A DNA stretch of 64,000 bases from Zanthoxylum bungeanum (lineage: Eukaryota > Streptophyta > Magnoliopsida > Sapindales > Rutaceae), in the NCBI GenBank assembly GCA_019454045.1, contig SKCR01032799.1:21190-85189 (forward strand). The letters run 5' to 3'. Under the pieces are notes generated by a model. That model saw only the letters and a list, made by a program, of their open reading frames with translations. It did no database searches and had not been told where the DNA came from. Each line of letters opens with the position of its first letter. The first letter of the stretch is position 1. The position numbers and the translations under genes were made by a program. This document shows, in pieces, positions 24,281-33,904 of the stretch.

Positions 24281-24453
24281 GTTGGGAAAGGTCGCGCATT
24301 TATTGAAGAAGTGATGGGCTCGCATGGGGAACACAAAGGGCGACCCAACAAACAATGGGGCGAAGACTTGTAGGCCGACGTCTATCACCATGATATGAAG
24401 AAATTCACCTCCATTTCATTTCCAATTCAATCAAGGTGAATTTGGGGGATAAT

Positions 24454-25005
24454 TATTGACAAAACAAAGTCACCATAGAGCGAAATCGCCCTAGAGCGAA
24501 GGAGTAAAGGACAAAGACAAGTAGGGCAACGAAGGGAAGAACGATCGGAGCAATCACCAGATGACACAGCGATTAGAACAACAAAGGACTCAGAATGACC
24601 GAAACAGAGATTAGAACGACAAATGACTCAGGACGATCGAACACATGCTGCAGTTGATCCCACTATTACAACATTTAGACATTTCCCCCCACGATCAGGT
24701 GGTTATGGCGCACAACTCAACATTGGAGGCATGACCCAACAGTTGCAAGGAAGTTATGAGCCGAACCCGTCCGAGCAATTTACAAATTCCACTATAAAAG
24801 GCTCACTCATGTGAAGATTTGAGCCCCCGATCAAATGAAGACTCAAACCAGCATATTATTTTTTATTTCGTAGTTTTAGAATCTGTAATTTGTGTGTTTG
24901 TACCCCTTGAATGCTTATTCACTTAATCAAACACCTCTTGCTGGGACTTTGTCTCAGGAGGTTTGAATCTTACACGTTTTCTACAGGCAGAAAATTGCGC
25001 AAACA
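24454..25005 (+). repeat. T2 right LTR with intact TATA box
   Basis: It starts TATTGACAAAACAAAG (TA for TG) after the polypurine tract and ends GCGCAAACA. It keeps ACTATAAAAGGCTC (TATAAAAG at 24793-24800), absent from the left copy, and has a local duplication of GATTAGAACAACAAA... around 24575-24630. It lies 291 bp upstream of the RPS11 ATG and points the same way. Confidence 0.9.
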
Positions 25006-25296
25006 AATATTAAAGAAATAATTTAGAAAAATGTGTAACAAGATTGTAGTAAAAAGGAGTAAGTATACGACTAGTCGTGTACTTTCTTTATGTGAATCGA
25101 TGTCGGGCAACGGACTAAACAAATAGTGCGACCAGTCGTTTTAATTCTGATTTCCACTTTCAGATAGGGCATTTTGGTAATCGTGTCGTATTAGGGATTC
25201 CCGTTATAAAACCTCGCTTACAAGCTCCGCTTAAATTAGGGTTTCTGTATTGTGCAAGTATCATTCGTCGTCGCGTGTTCATCTTCAACCCCAGCC
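25006..25296 (+). promoter_or_regulatory. RPS11 promoter and 5' UTR
   Basis: This is all the host DNA left between the T2 LTR and the start codon. It contains a TATA-like TTATAAAAC (25204-25212) and a telo-box-type TTAGGGTTT (25236-25244). Telo boxes are common near the start site of plant ribosomal protein genes. A perfect palindrome ACGACTAGTCGT (25067-25078) is echoed by GCGACCAGTCGTT (25129-25140). Transcription start is probably near 25235, inferred from TATA spacing. Confidence 0.65.
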
Positions 25297-27120
25297 ATGG
25301 CGGAGCAGGTCTCCTTTCATCTATCATTATCTGTCTGTTTTAATTTTTTTACAACATCACATACATACTGTTCATTTTCGTTTTATTTATTTTTTAAAAA
25401 AATTGAATCTTGTTTTGTTTTGTTTTTTGTTTTTTTGTTTTTTTTTTGCTAGACTGAGAAGGCGTATTTGAAGCAGCCCAAGGTGTTTCTTAGGTAAATA
25501 AATTTTCATTTTTTATTTTATTTTAACAGTTTGTATGCTTTTTTTGGCTCATTGTTTGTGAGCGCGTGTTGTGTTGTGTTGTGTTGCAGCTCGAAGAAGA
25601 CTGCAAAGGGTAAGAGGCCAGGAAAGGGCGGGAATCGATTCTGGAAGAGCATTGGCTTGGGATTCAAGACACCCAGAGAGGCAATTGAAGGTATTAAAAT
25701 CCTCATTTGTGTTGTCAACAACTCAATATTGTCGATTTATTTGAATATTTTATGCTCTTTATGTCTGTATGTGGATGCAGTTTTAATTTTTGATCCTCTC
25801 TTCGCAGAACTAGTGTGATTTTAGGCTTAGTAAAATGATTATTATGGCCCATTTGCAGTGATGCGGCATGAGCAGCCGCCTCACAGGCTGAGAGGCGGCC
25901 GCCTCTCAGAAACCGCAATAGGCGGCCGCCTCAGCGCGCCGTCGCGGCGAGGCGGCGAGGCAGCGCCTCGAGGCGGCCGCCTCAGGCGTATTTTTAAACA
26001 ATGGTCTTTGAATATTGAAAATGTGTTGGGTTTTTATGCACCTGGAAAATAAATGCAGAATCTAGGATAAAGATTTAAGCAATTAAGCGAAGAAGTGTTC
26101 TGATACATAATTTGAATCTCTTTCTAGGCTTCAGCTCACGGGAGTGTCAAGTTGTACATCTGGTTTTATGTGATTAAGCATTTAGCACTGTATATTCTGC
26201 TTACGTTTTTGGATTGATCAGTTTCATATATCTATGTGAAATCTTATTTATATGGAATTTGGTGAACAGAATTTATTGAACAGTGTGTTGGTTGCTGTTA
26301 CTGCATTTTCGGGGATGCTAATGTATGATAAGTGGATCAATCAGTTCCATATAACCCTAATCAAACCAAATACAACCTTTTCCCACTATGTGGGATTGGC
26401 TGTGAACCAATCACTTTCATATATTTATGTGAAATCTTAGTGATATGGAATTCAGTGAATATAATTGATTGAATGATGTGGTTATTACTGCATTTTTTGG
26501 GAAGGTGATGTTTGACATGTCATTTTTGTAATGTTATTTGATGTATTTCTCGGTCTGTTTGTCCCCTTGTTTTGGAAAGAACCAAGGATTTAAATGGGTT
26601 TGTGCTTTTCAGGTGCTTACATTGATAAGAAGTGTCCGTTCACTGGCACTGTTTCTATCAGGGGTAGGATCCTTGCTGGTATTTGCCACAGTGCTAAGAT
26701 GAACAGGACCATCATTGTTAGATGTAACTACATGCATTTTGTGAAGAAATATCAGAGGTAAAAACTATTGAACGAAACGTACTTTCCCTCATATGTGATG
26801 TTAATTATCTTGCTATTTCATAGACACTAATACTTTCTGCGGCTATTCTTTAGGTATGAGAAGAGGCACTCTAATATTCCAGCACACATCTCACCATGCT
26901 TCCGTGTGAAGGAGGGAGACCATGTTATCATTGGCCAGTGCAGGTTAGAGTTTCTCTGTTCATTGTCACGTAGGAATTTGTATATTCATTTTTTGTTCTA
27001 ATTGCAATTGCACGGTCTGTTTTTGATAGGCCTTTGTCGAAGACAGTGAGGTTTAATGTCTTGAAAGTGATACCGGCTGGATCTTCTGGTGGTGCAAAGA
27101 AAGCATTCACAGCAATGTGA
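25297..27120 (+). CDS. RPS11: 40S ribosomal protein S11 (uS17), six exons
   Basis: Exons by frame and GT/AG borders: 25297-25308, 25453-25493, 25590-25690, 26613-26757, 26854-26943, 27030-27120. They join to 480 nt, or 159 residues plus TGA, the usual plant length. The protein begins [20 protein letters not shown] and contains [20 protein letters not shown], the OB-fold part ending [33 protein letters not shown] and [20 protein letters not shown]. It belongs to the uS17 family, which binds 18S rRNA in the small subunit in the cytoplasm. All five introns are GT-AG; a 12-nt first coding exon is typical of this gene. Against the family as I remember it, Cys89 replaces an Arg in the V-R-R stretch, and Ile75 and Met92 are also less usual. 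There is no stop or frameshift. It is probably functional, though early decay of a duplicate cannot be excluded. Intron 3 (922 bp) holds a GC-rich insert. Confidence 0.95.
25858..25987. repeat. GC-rich palindromic block in RPS11 intron 3
   Basis: About 130 bp of almost pure G/C in an AT-rich intron. GGCGGCCGCC occurs three times (GCGGCCGC at 25895, 25922, 25973) with further GAGGCGGC and CGCCTC half-units in both orientations. It can fold on itself at several registers. Origin unknown; a small TE insertion is likely because CpG is not depleted. Confidence 0.7.
26218..26512 (+). repeat. Diverged direct duplication in RPS11 intron 3
   Basis: About 105 bp at 26218-26325 (TTTCATATATCTATGTGAAA... 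ACTGCATTTTCGGGGATG) recurs at 26409-26512 (TTTCATATATTTATGTGAAA... ACTGCATTTTTTGGGAAG). About 80 bp between them contain a small palindrome CCCACTATGTGGG. It could be an old local duplication or two TE arms; no coding sense is seen. Confidence 0.6.
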
Positions 27121-27926
27121 CTCCAACATTAAATTTTGCTACTTTTGTTCAATCAGACTTGTTAGTTGCTGTTTCTAATATTTTCTAAAGGTGAATTTTT
27201 AATTTTATTCGTGCTTATTAATTTTTCTTGGGTTTGTTTATAATGACTGTTTTGTGATGTCCAATGTTTTCGCTATTACCTCACCATGAGTGTTTATGGA
27301 ATGAATCCATAGTTACTTTCTATTATTCACTCATTTCATTCGCATATCATTATTGCCATCAAGATATAGGTTATGAGTGTTCCCGAAATGGACTTAAATA
27401 TGCATTCAATCCATGATTTTGCGGATTATAGATTTTTTTAATCTAATACAAATTTGCAGATTGATGAAGTATAATTCGATCCATGCATTTGCATATTGGA
27501 TCATCTAATCTACTATTTTACGGAGTAGATGTGATTACAAACTTTTATTATGTTCTAATTTCCACGCACTGGTAGCTCATCTTGGCTTAGAGGGGATGAT
27601 ACTTTATGCGACACAACTAGTTAAATAAGAAGAGGGCAAACGGGTTGTGTTCTTGATAGTTACCTCTGGGATGGATAACTAACCTTTTGGACTGTTACAA
27701 ATGTAACCTATTTTTGGAAGAAATTGCTTATTGTTTTGGGAATAGAAGCAGTAACACAATTGGGATATCCCGGGGTCTAGGAACATGGAAACTACCTACC
27801 TGTAGATAGACACGCTAAACAAGGGAAGCAATCAAATTAAGACTTGGTTGTCAGGTCATGGGTTTGAGTCTAGCGGCTGCATTCTTTTTATACGAATCTA
27901 GGGCTTTCGGGGGTTTTACCTGCTCT
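27121..27926. other. RPS11 3' flank up to the hAT insertion
   Basis: It holds the 3' UTR and downstream host sequence. T-rich tracts follow the stop codon; no single poly(A) signal stands out. A weak tRNA-like box (GGTTTGAGTC near 27862) is present but no SINE structure can be shown. The last eight bases, CCTGCTCT (27919-27926), are the likely hAT target copy. Confidence 0.5.
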
Positions 27927-28488
27927 TAGACATGCACACGGTTGTATTTTGGAATCGTAACCGAACCGCAACCAAATTGTTGACCACCCTGTAAATCAAA
28001 TTGTTGACTATTCATTTCAACCAAATCGTAACCAAACCGGTCGGGTTCGGTTAAGGTTGAGGTAAAATTCCAACAGCCTAAATCGGTGGTTGGATCGGTT
28101 TGACCCGTAACAGTTTCAGTTCGAACCGTAACGGTTACGATTCAAACCATAATGATTTCATTCGTTAGCCGTTATCGTTAACTGTATCGATTACATTTTT
28201 TTTTTTAATAATAATAAAATCTAAAATGTCTAATTTGTCCCTTTCAACACCTATATTTTTGGGACATTTTAGAGATCATAAAAAATAAAAAATACACTAT
28301 AAATAATCTTTTAACTCAATTTTCAAAACCATAAAATCATTTACTCTTTTTCACTCTCAATTTATCAAATCTCATATATCAATCGATTTATTCTCTTATT
28401 ATCTCAATTTCTTCATTATAATGACAAGCTCCTCACATAACACTATATTCCCGAGACTGAGGATATTGCTCAACATACCATCAGTTAA

Positions 28489-29760
28489 ATGACTTCAAGT
28501 ATTCAAATGAGAAATCGAGGTTATGAAATATTGACAAAATATTTCACTCTGGTCGTGAATGATGTCATTGGTGAGAAGAATGATGTCTGTAATTATTATG
28601 GAAAAATTTACAAACACACTGGTAAATATGGAACTATGACGGGTCATATGAAGAGTACTCATAAAGTTCAGTTTGAGATTGATACAACACACATAAATGA
28701 CAAGGTAATCTACTTCCAGTCCAGGTTCTTTTTCTTTTGCTAAATTATTTAAATGTAATGAATCTCAATGAAAATATAATCTAACTAAATTTATTGTCAA
28801 TGAAAATTTTGTTTTTACTTTTGTGTGAAAAAATTATCTTTTAATGATTTAATATATGAAAAATTGATTTGTAAATTTACTAGGATGACATGTAAAAGGA
28901 AAATTATAGATTTGTATGCAAAATGTTAAAATAATTTAAAGGAATTATTTTTTAAACTTAAGGATCATGTTTCATTTTATAGTGACATATAAAGTGACCA
29001 TTGACAGTCACATTCATACATGAGTGTAACATGTTATTGAATTGATGATTCATGATTTATTCAAAAAAGAATTATTGCATTTCGGCTTTTCGATGATGCA
29101 CACACTGCACATAATATTATTTAATGATTAGTAATATCTTACAGCAATATGGATTAGTGCAAAAAATTTTAAATATTGGATTTAATAATGTATCGGCTAA
29201 TACTGCATCTAATGAACTTAAAATTATTTGCCAACCAAATTATAAGGTAATTTTTTCATATTCGATGTGTATGTCATATTTTGAATTTATGTATACAAGA
29301 TGATTTGAAATCTTTAAACTCTCATATTGCACATATTAAAAAATAATTAAATTTAATTTAATCGTATTCTAAAATTAGAAAAGAATAGTGTCATTTTTGT
29401 AAGGAAAATGGTGTTCGGAAAATATTTTATAAAATTATTATGTTTTATTAGGTGAAAGAACTGTGATTGTTTCTTCAATTATTGACAATGTTAGAAGAAC
29501 TTTACTTGATTTATACAATGATTATGTTAGTAGATATAATATTCAAATAACTGGTACTACACAATCCAAGAATGCATCAACTGAACAATCTAAGTGTTAT
29601 GCCGGTAGAAGTTGGTTAATGCAGCAAAGTTTAAAAAAAAAACAAAGTCCACCAATATCACCATTTCTAATTCAGAGATTAATGCATATCTAACGACAAA
29701 TTTTGAGTTTCCCCATATTATTTTTGTAGGTGAGCAATTTCTTACCCTTGATTGGTAGCA
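28489..29760 (+). pseudogene. hAT transposase, BED finger and core (first piece)
   Basis: The frame at 28489-28743 has a BED-type zinc finger: KYFTLVVNDVIGEKNDVCNYYGKIYKHTGKYGTMTGHMKSTH spans it, with the second Cys of C-x2-C changed to Tyr and the paired His at the end intact. A core remnant follows near 29150-29250 (KILNIGFNNVSANTASNEL, the position of a catalytic Asp, here Asn) and another at 29463-29693 (IIDNVRRTLLDLYNDYV). At 29670-29700 NSEINAYLTT-like residues lead towards the dimerisation domain. It has many stops and lost segments, so is inactive. Normal role: cut-and-paste transposition in the nucleus. The reading resumes at 33313. Confidence 0.75.
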
Positions 29761-29764
29761 AATA

Positions 29765-30681
29765 TGATGTGATCCAGAATGAGCGGTGTTTGTTGGGCCA
29801 AGTTAACTTGAAGTTGCGGATGATTGTTTGGCTTGGTCAGATTGATGTATTTGGGCCATTTTGGTGGATTTGGAAGATTCATTGGGTTTTGGAGTTTGGT
29901 CCATGTATGAGACTTTATATGAAGGCCTTATTATGTTTATGTCAAGAATGGAATGGGTCTTGGACATGCATGGGAAGCCTTGATTGATTTTTGGCTTAAT
30001 TTCCGAATGGTGCATTAGTATTGGCGGGATTTGCGCAGTCTTCGTATTTTGGACGTAACTTTCTTGTCCGATTTTAGTGATTCAAGTTGCATTGGAAAGA
30101 GGACTCATAACTCTACAACTTTGTAGCTTTCATCAAAGTCTATTTCGGACCTCTTAATGGTCAAAATGAGGACGAAAGATGTCCCTACAGTTTTTATGTT
30201 TTATATTTTTTTAAGGTTATGTGTTGTTTAAGTGATGGGCTGAACTTTAATTATATTACAAAGCCCAAGCACGAAATTTTAAAGTATTTTATGTGTTATT
30301 AGGTTTATTTTACTAGGATTTTATTATATTTGGGTAGAATTAGGGTTAGCCACCTATTTAAAGGGGCATTATTCATTGTAATTGGAAATTAACCAATAAT
30401 ATCTTTTTACAAAACAAAGTGACTTGTGTCATCTTGAGAGAGTGGATTCTTCCTTGGTTCTACATAACAAAAGCTTAACAACGTGTGGCAAGCGTTGTGG
30501 CGCTGTATCGCTGTTCAAGATTCTCCAAAGAAATAAAGAAAGGTTCTTAAGGGCAGAGTTCTTTAAGGGTTGGACCTGATCTTGGAAGGATTTTATTCTT
30601 ATAAAATTAAGATTCGCGGTTCTTGGGGCTTAGAACACTCGGAGGGGTTTGCTTGGATTTGTTCCAGGCATGTTTCTATCA
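29765..30681 (+). repeat. Element D left LTR
   Basis: TGATGTGATCCAGAATGAGC to GTTTCTATCA. A TATA-like CTATTTAAAGGGGCATT lies at 30353-30369, near the middle. The D LTRs are similar at most positions by eye. Confidence 0.88.
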
Positions 30682-31276
30682 TTTGGTATCAGGAGCTCAA
30701 GGTTCAAGGTCATGATTTTCTCTATCTTTGTCGTTTTATAAAGTCTTCACATTTATTTTTTTGGGTCTCTTCTCATTTCAATTTTTTTTTAATTATTTCC
30801 TTTGTGTTTTCATGTTTATGACTAATCTTAGATGTTTTTATAATGTTCTTGCATGATAATAGCATAGAGGATTCAATCCTTGGAGTTTTTGAGTCAATTA
30901 GGGTCGAATTTATTTGTAATTTTCAGATCAGTTCGGTCAGAATTTTTCAGCCTCGCACTGAGTTTAAAACGGCTATAACTTTTGATCTAGAAAGAGTTAC
31001 GGGACCCATAATATATCGATTTATAAATACTCGAGGAGAGGAATTCATTAGTGGTTGGTTGCTCTCTGTCAGTGTAAGTTTTGAGTCTCAAAATCTATTT
31101 CAAACAATAGTTATGAATTCTGTCCAGTTTCAGTTCAGTTTGCGTTATTCTTTTATTTTTGGTGTTTTTTTCAGTCAGTTTCTTTGTATTTATTTTCATA
31201 TTTTCTCAGTGCTTCTTTGAATCTTTCATCATTATTGGTGTCTTTCAAGTAAAGGGTTGATTTATATACATATTCT

Positions 31277-31690
31277 GATGGACAAAAAGGTATTTATCTT
31301 TCGAGCGAGATGCCTTATCAATAATAAAGTATGTAGAATGATTATTAATAGAGGGAATCACACAAATTTAGCTAGCACTACCATTGTGGAAAAATTGGGA
31401 TTACCATTGAAACCTCTTGATAGACCTTATAAGTGGGTGAGTGATTTGGAGAGTTCGAGGTTACTAAGCAGGTTGTGGTAAATTTTGCAATTGGGCAGTA
31501 TGTTGACAGTTTGTGACGTGGTTCCTATGTGTCATACGTATATTTTATTAGGTAAGCATGGGTATTAATTCAATAAAGTAGTTTATGATATGGATAGGAA
31601 TATGTACAAATTTAAGTATGGTGGAAAAATTATCAAGCTTGCTCCTTTAACCCTACAAGAGGTCTATGAGGACGAGTTGTACATGCAGAG
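31277..31690 (+). pseudogene. Element D retropepsin remnant
   Basis: Beginning MDKKVFIFRARCLINNKVCR the frame matches the chromovirus protease with its N-terminal K/R-C-x-x-N-N-K-V-C stretch. The active site D-G-G/S is replaced by N-R-G in MIINRGNHTNLAS. It proceeds to TTIVEKLGLPLKPLDRPYKW and, after stops at about 31480 and 31567, CDVVPMCHTYILLGKHG and LAPLTLQEVYEDELYMQ. Normal role: Gag-Pol maturation. It is inactive here (stops, lost catalytic Asp). The nearest relatives by memory are CRM/Reina/Galadriel-type proteases; lineage is tentative. Confidence 0.7.
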
Positions 31691-31736
31691 GAGTGAATAA
31701 GAGTGGGCTAAAAAGAAAAATGCGATTACTTTTGGA

Positions 31737-32069
31737 ATGTTACTAGGAGAGCTTCCAGAGTTGATAGAGAAAAAGACATTACCAAAATGTGAAGTAAAGA
31801 AGGATATGAGGGTAGCCTTGAGTAATGAAATGAAACATGTTGATGTTTCAATAAATAAGAGTGATGTTTTTGATGGTGTTGATGATAGTGATGATATTGC
31901 TGTGAGGGATAACATTAGTGATCATGATTTAGTTGTTCATGATGCCAATGAGGTGTTTGACGTTATTGTTAAGGGTGAATGTCATATGGAGCAATCCGAT
32001 GTTGGTTATGAGGACATGACTTATGAGGTGCAAAAAATGCATATGGTCGAATATGTAGAGTGTGATTAG
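31737..32069 (+). CDS. Element D acidic hypothetical ORF (110 codons)
   Basis: An open frame downstream of the protease remnant, starting MLLGELPELIEKKTLPKCEV and rich in Asp, Glu and Val. It is continuous with the region that in chromoviruses links protease and RT. No domain recognised; may be a chance survivor of that linker. Confidence 0.3.
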   Translation: MLLGELPELIEKKTLPKCEVKKDMRVALSNEMKHVDVSINKSDVFDGVDDSDDIAVRDNISDHDLVVHDANEVFDVIVKGECHMEQSDVGYEDMTYEVQKMHMVEYVECD

Positions 32070-32389
32070 ATCGTGGATGAGAGTGTTGATTGTTTGAGAA
32101 AGCGACATGGGCATATTGAGTTTGTTTTAAATGAGATTCAAATGTGAATCAATGTGGGAATCTCTTTGCTGTTGCAAATGGAGTTAAGAATGAGAGTAGC
32201 AATTGAGAGATTGAGAATGGACAAATTTTGACAAAAAGTCATTCATTCGCTTTATTGACTTTTGCTCACCTTAACCATTGTTTCCATTGATTTTCTTTTA
32301 TTCCAAGATTCTCGTCCCATTGATCTTGTCATTTTTATCTATCACTCGGGTTCAGATTAGAAGTCGAATCCTTTTCAAGAGAGGGAGAA

Positions 32390-33312
32390 TGATGTGATCT
32401 AGAATGAGCGGTGTTTGTTGGGCCAAGTTAACTTGAAGTTGCGGATGATTGCATGGCTTGGTTAGATTGGTGTATTTGGGCCATTTTGGTGGATTTGGAA
32501 GAGTTCTTGGGTTCTGGAGTTTGTTCCATGTATGAGACTTTATATGAAGGCCTTATTATGTTTATGCCAAGAATGGAATGGGTCTTGGACATGCATGGGC
32601 TGCCTTGATTGATTTTGGGCTTAATTTCCGAATGGTGCATTAGTAGTGGCGGGATTTGCGCAGTCTTTGTATTTTGGACATAAATTTCTCGTCCGATGTC
32701 CGATTTTAGTGATTCAAGTTGCATTGGAAAGAGAACTCATAGATCTACAATTTTGTAGCTTTCATCAAAGTCCAGTTTGGATTTCTTCATGGTCAAAATG
32801 AGGACGCAAGATATCCATACAGTTTTTATATTTTATATTTTTTAAGGTTATGCGTTGTTTAAGTGTTGTGCTGAACTTTAATTATTACAAAGCCCAAGCA
32901 CGAAATTTTAAAGTATTTTATGTGTTATTAGGTTTATTTTACTATGAGTTTATTATATTTGGGTAGAATTAGGGTTAGCCACCTATTTAAATGGGCATTA
33001 TTCATTGTAATCGGAAATTAACAAATAATATATCTTTTTACAAAACAAAGTGACTTGTGTCATCTTGAGGGAGTGAATTCTTCCTTGTTTCTACGGAACA
33101 AAAGCTTATCAACGTGTGGCAAGCGTTGTGGCGCAGTATCGCTGTTCAAGATTCTCTAAAGAAATAAAGAAAGGTTCTTAAGAGCAAAGTTCTTTAAGGG
33201 TTGGACTTGCTCTTGGAATGATTTTTTCTTACAAAATCAAGATTCGCGGTTCTTGGGGCTTAGAACACGTGGAGAGGTTTGCTTGGTTTTGTTCCAGGCA
33301 GGTTTTCTTTCA
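32390..33312 (+). repeat. Element D right LTR
   Basis: TGATGTGATCTAGAATGAGC to TTTTCTTTCA, preceded by the polypurine tract and followed by the target copy AAATA. Confidence 0.88.
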
Positions 33313-33467
33313 AAATACATCAAGGATTATTTCCAGTCTTGGCCGTGATTGCAAGGGAGGTATTAACGACATCGACCTCAACTATATTTGTAGAATATAC
33401 ATTTAGTATGAGCGATAATTTTCTTGATGAAAAAATATCAATGTTGAAATCGAAGACATTATACGCT
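33313..33467 (+). pseudogene. hAT transposase dimerisation domain (middle piece)
   Basis: After D the hAT reading resumes as IHQGLFPVLAVIAREVLTTS and then DNFLDEKISMLKSKTLYA. This is the hATC pattern of W-W, P-x-L-x-x-I-A-R-D-x-L-x-x-P, and L-x-x-x-x-x-x-L-x-x-E-x-x-x-A. It is cut by element B at 33468 and continues at 62183 with DWCRRNIVNK-like residues. Confidence 0.75.
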
Positions 33468-33904
33468 TGTAGGACACAGAAATCGGCGACGCTGTTCTAG
33501 GCTCGCGGCCTAGTCTGGAGTACGGAGTAGCCCACGGGAGACTAAACCGGAGAATAATGGAGTCGCCACCCAGTGTGAACTGGGAAAATGATTTAAGGCC
33601 GCACTCACCCCTCGCAAGGGAAGACCTCAAACCGTTGGGTTCGGAATGGTCCCTTACTTAATGCCACTTGTCATGAAAAAATTTGTGCAATAATCTAATC
33701 AAGTCTACGCAACCAACATACGTGAGAATAACCTACATCTAAGTTCGCATACATAAAAGTAAAACCTATATCTAAGTTTGCATGTATAAAAGTAAGTCGA
33801 CATAACGGTAAACACGCAATCACATGAACGCATTAAACTAATACATGTAGAAGCATAAATAAATAACAATATCTAAGCATAAAAATAAAAAAAGAAATAA
33901 CTAG
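33468..33904 (-). repeat. Element B 3' LTR (left), part 1, cut by element A
   Basis: TGTAGGACACAGAAATCGG to AAATAACTAG, where element A begins. It matches 60205-60640 closely. It continues at 43162. Confidence 0.88.

Larger units (their letters stand above)
3853..25005 (+). mobile_element. T2: Tat-type gypsy LTR retrotransposon, internally deleted and twice interrupted
   Basis: Left LTR 3853-4315 and right LTR 24454-25005 are clearly homologous and point the same way. Flanking five-mers are GATAT and AATAT, four of five identical, as expected for an old target duplication. The order is LTR, primer-site-like TTTGGCAACCACAGTGG (4320-4336), gag, protease, RT start, integrase end, antisense PMD region, polypurine tract (GAATTTGGGGGAT near 24438) and LTR. 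It is interrupted by a solo LTR at 5997-8058 and a copia element at 9524-19073. Without these its length is about 9.5 kb. Most of RT, all RNase H and the integrase core are missing, and gag and pro contain stops and frameshifts, so it is defective. Confidence 0.9.
29765..33312 (+). mobile_element. Element D: small non-autonomous gypsy (chromovirus-like) LTR element in the hAT
   Basis: LTRs 29765-30681 (917 bp) and 32390-33312 (923 bp) both start TGATGTGATC and end TTTCTATCA or TTTCTTTCA. Perfect target copies AAATA flank it (29760-29764, 33313-33317). A primer site TTTGGTATCAGGAGCTC (30682-30698), Met-tRNA type with one extra G, and a polypurine tract AGAGAGGGAGAA (32377-32388) are present. 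The 1.7-kb interior has a protease remnant but no RT, RNase H or integrase, so it depends on a helper. Confidence 0.92.

Noticed and set aside
27560..27880. Possible tRNA-derived SINE
   Set aside because: One weak B-box-like GGTTTGAGTC and a doubtful A box, but no poly(A) tail, target duplication or second copy.
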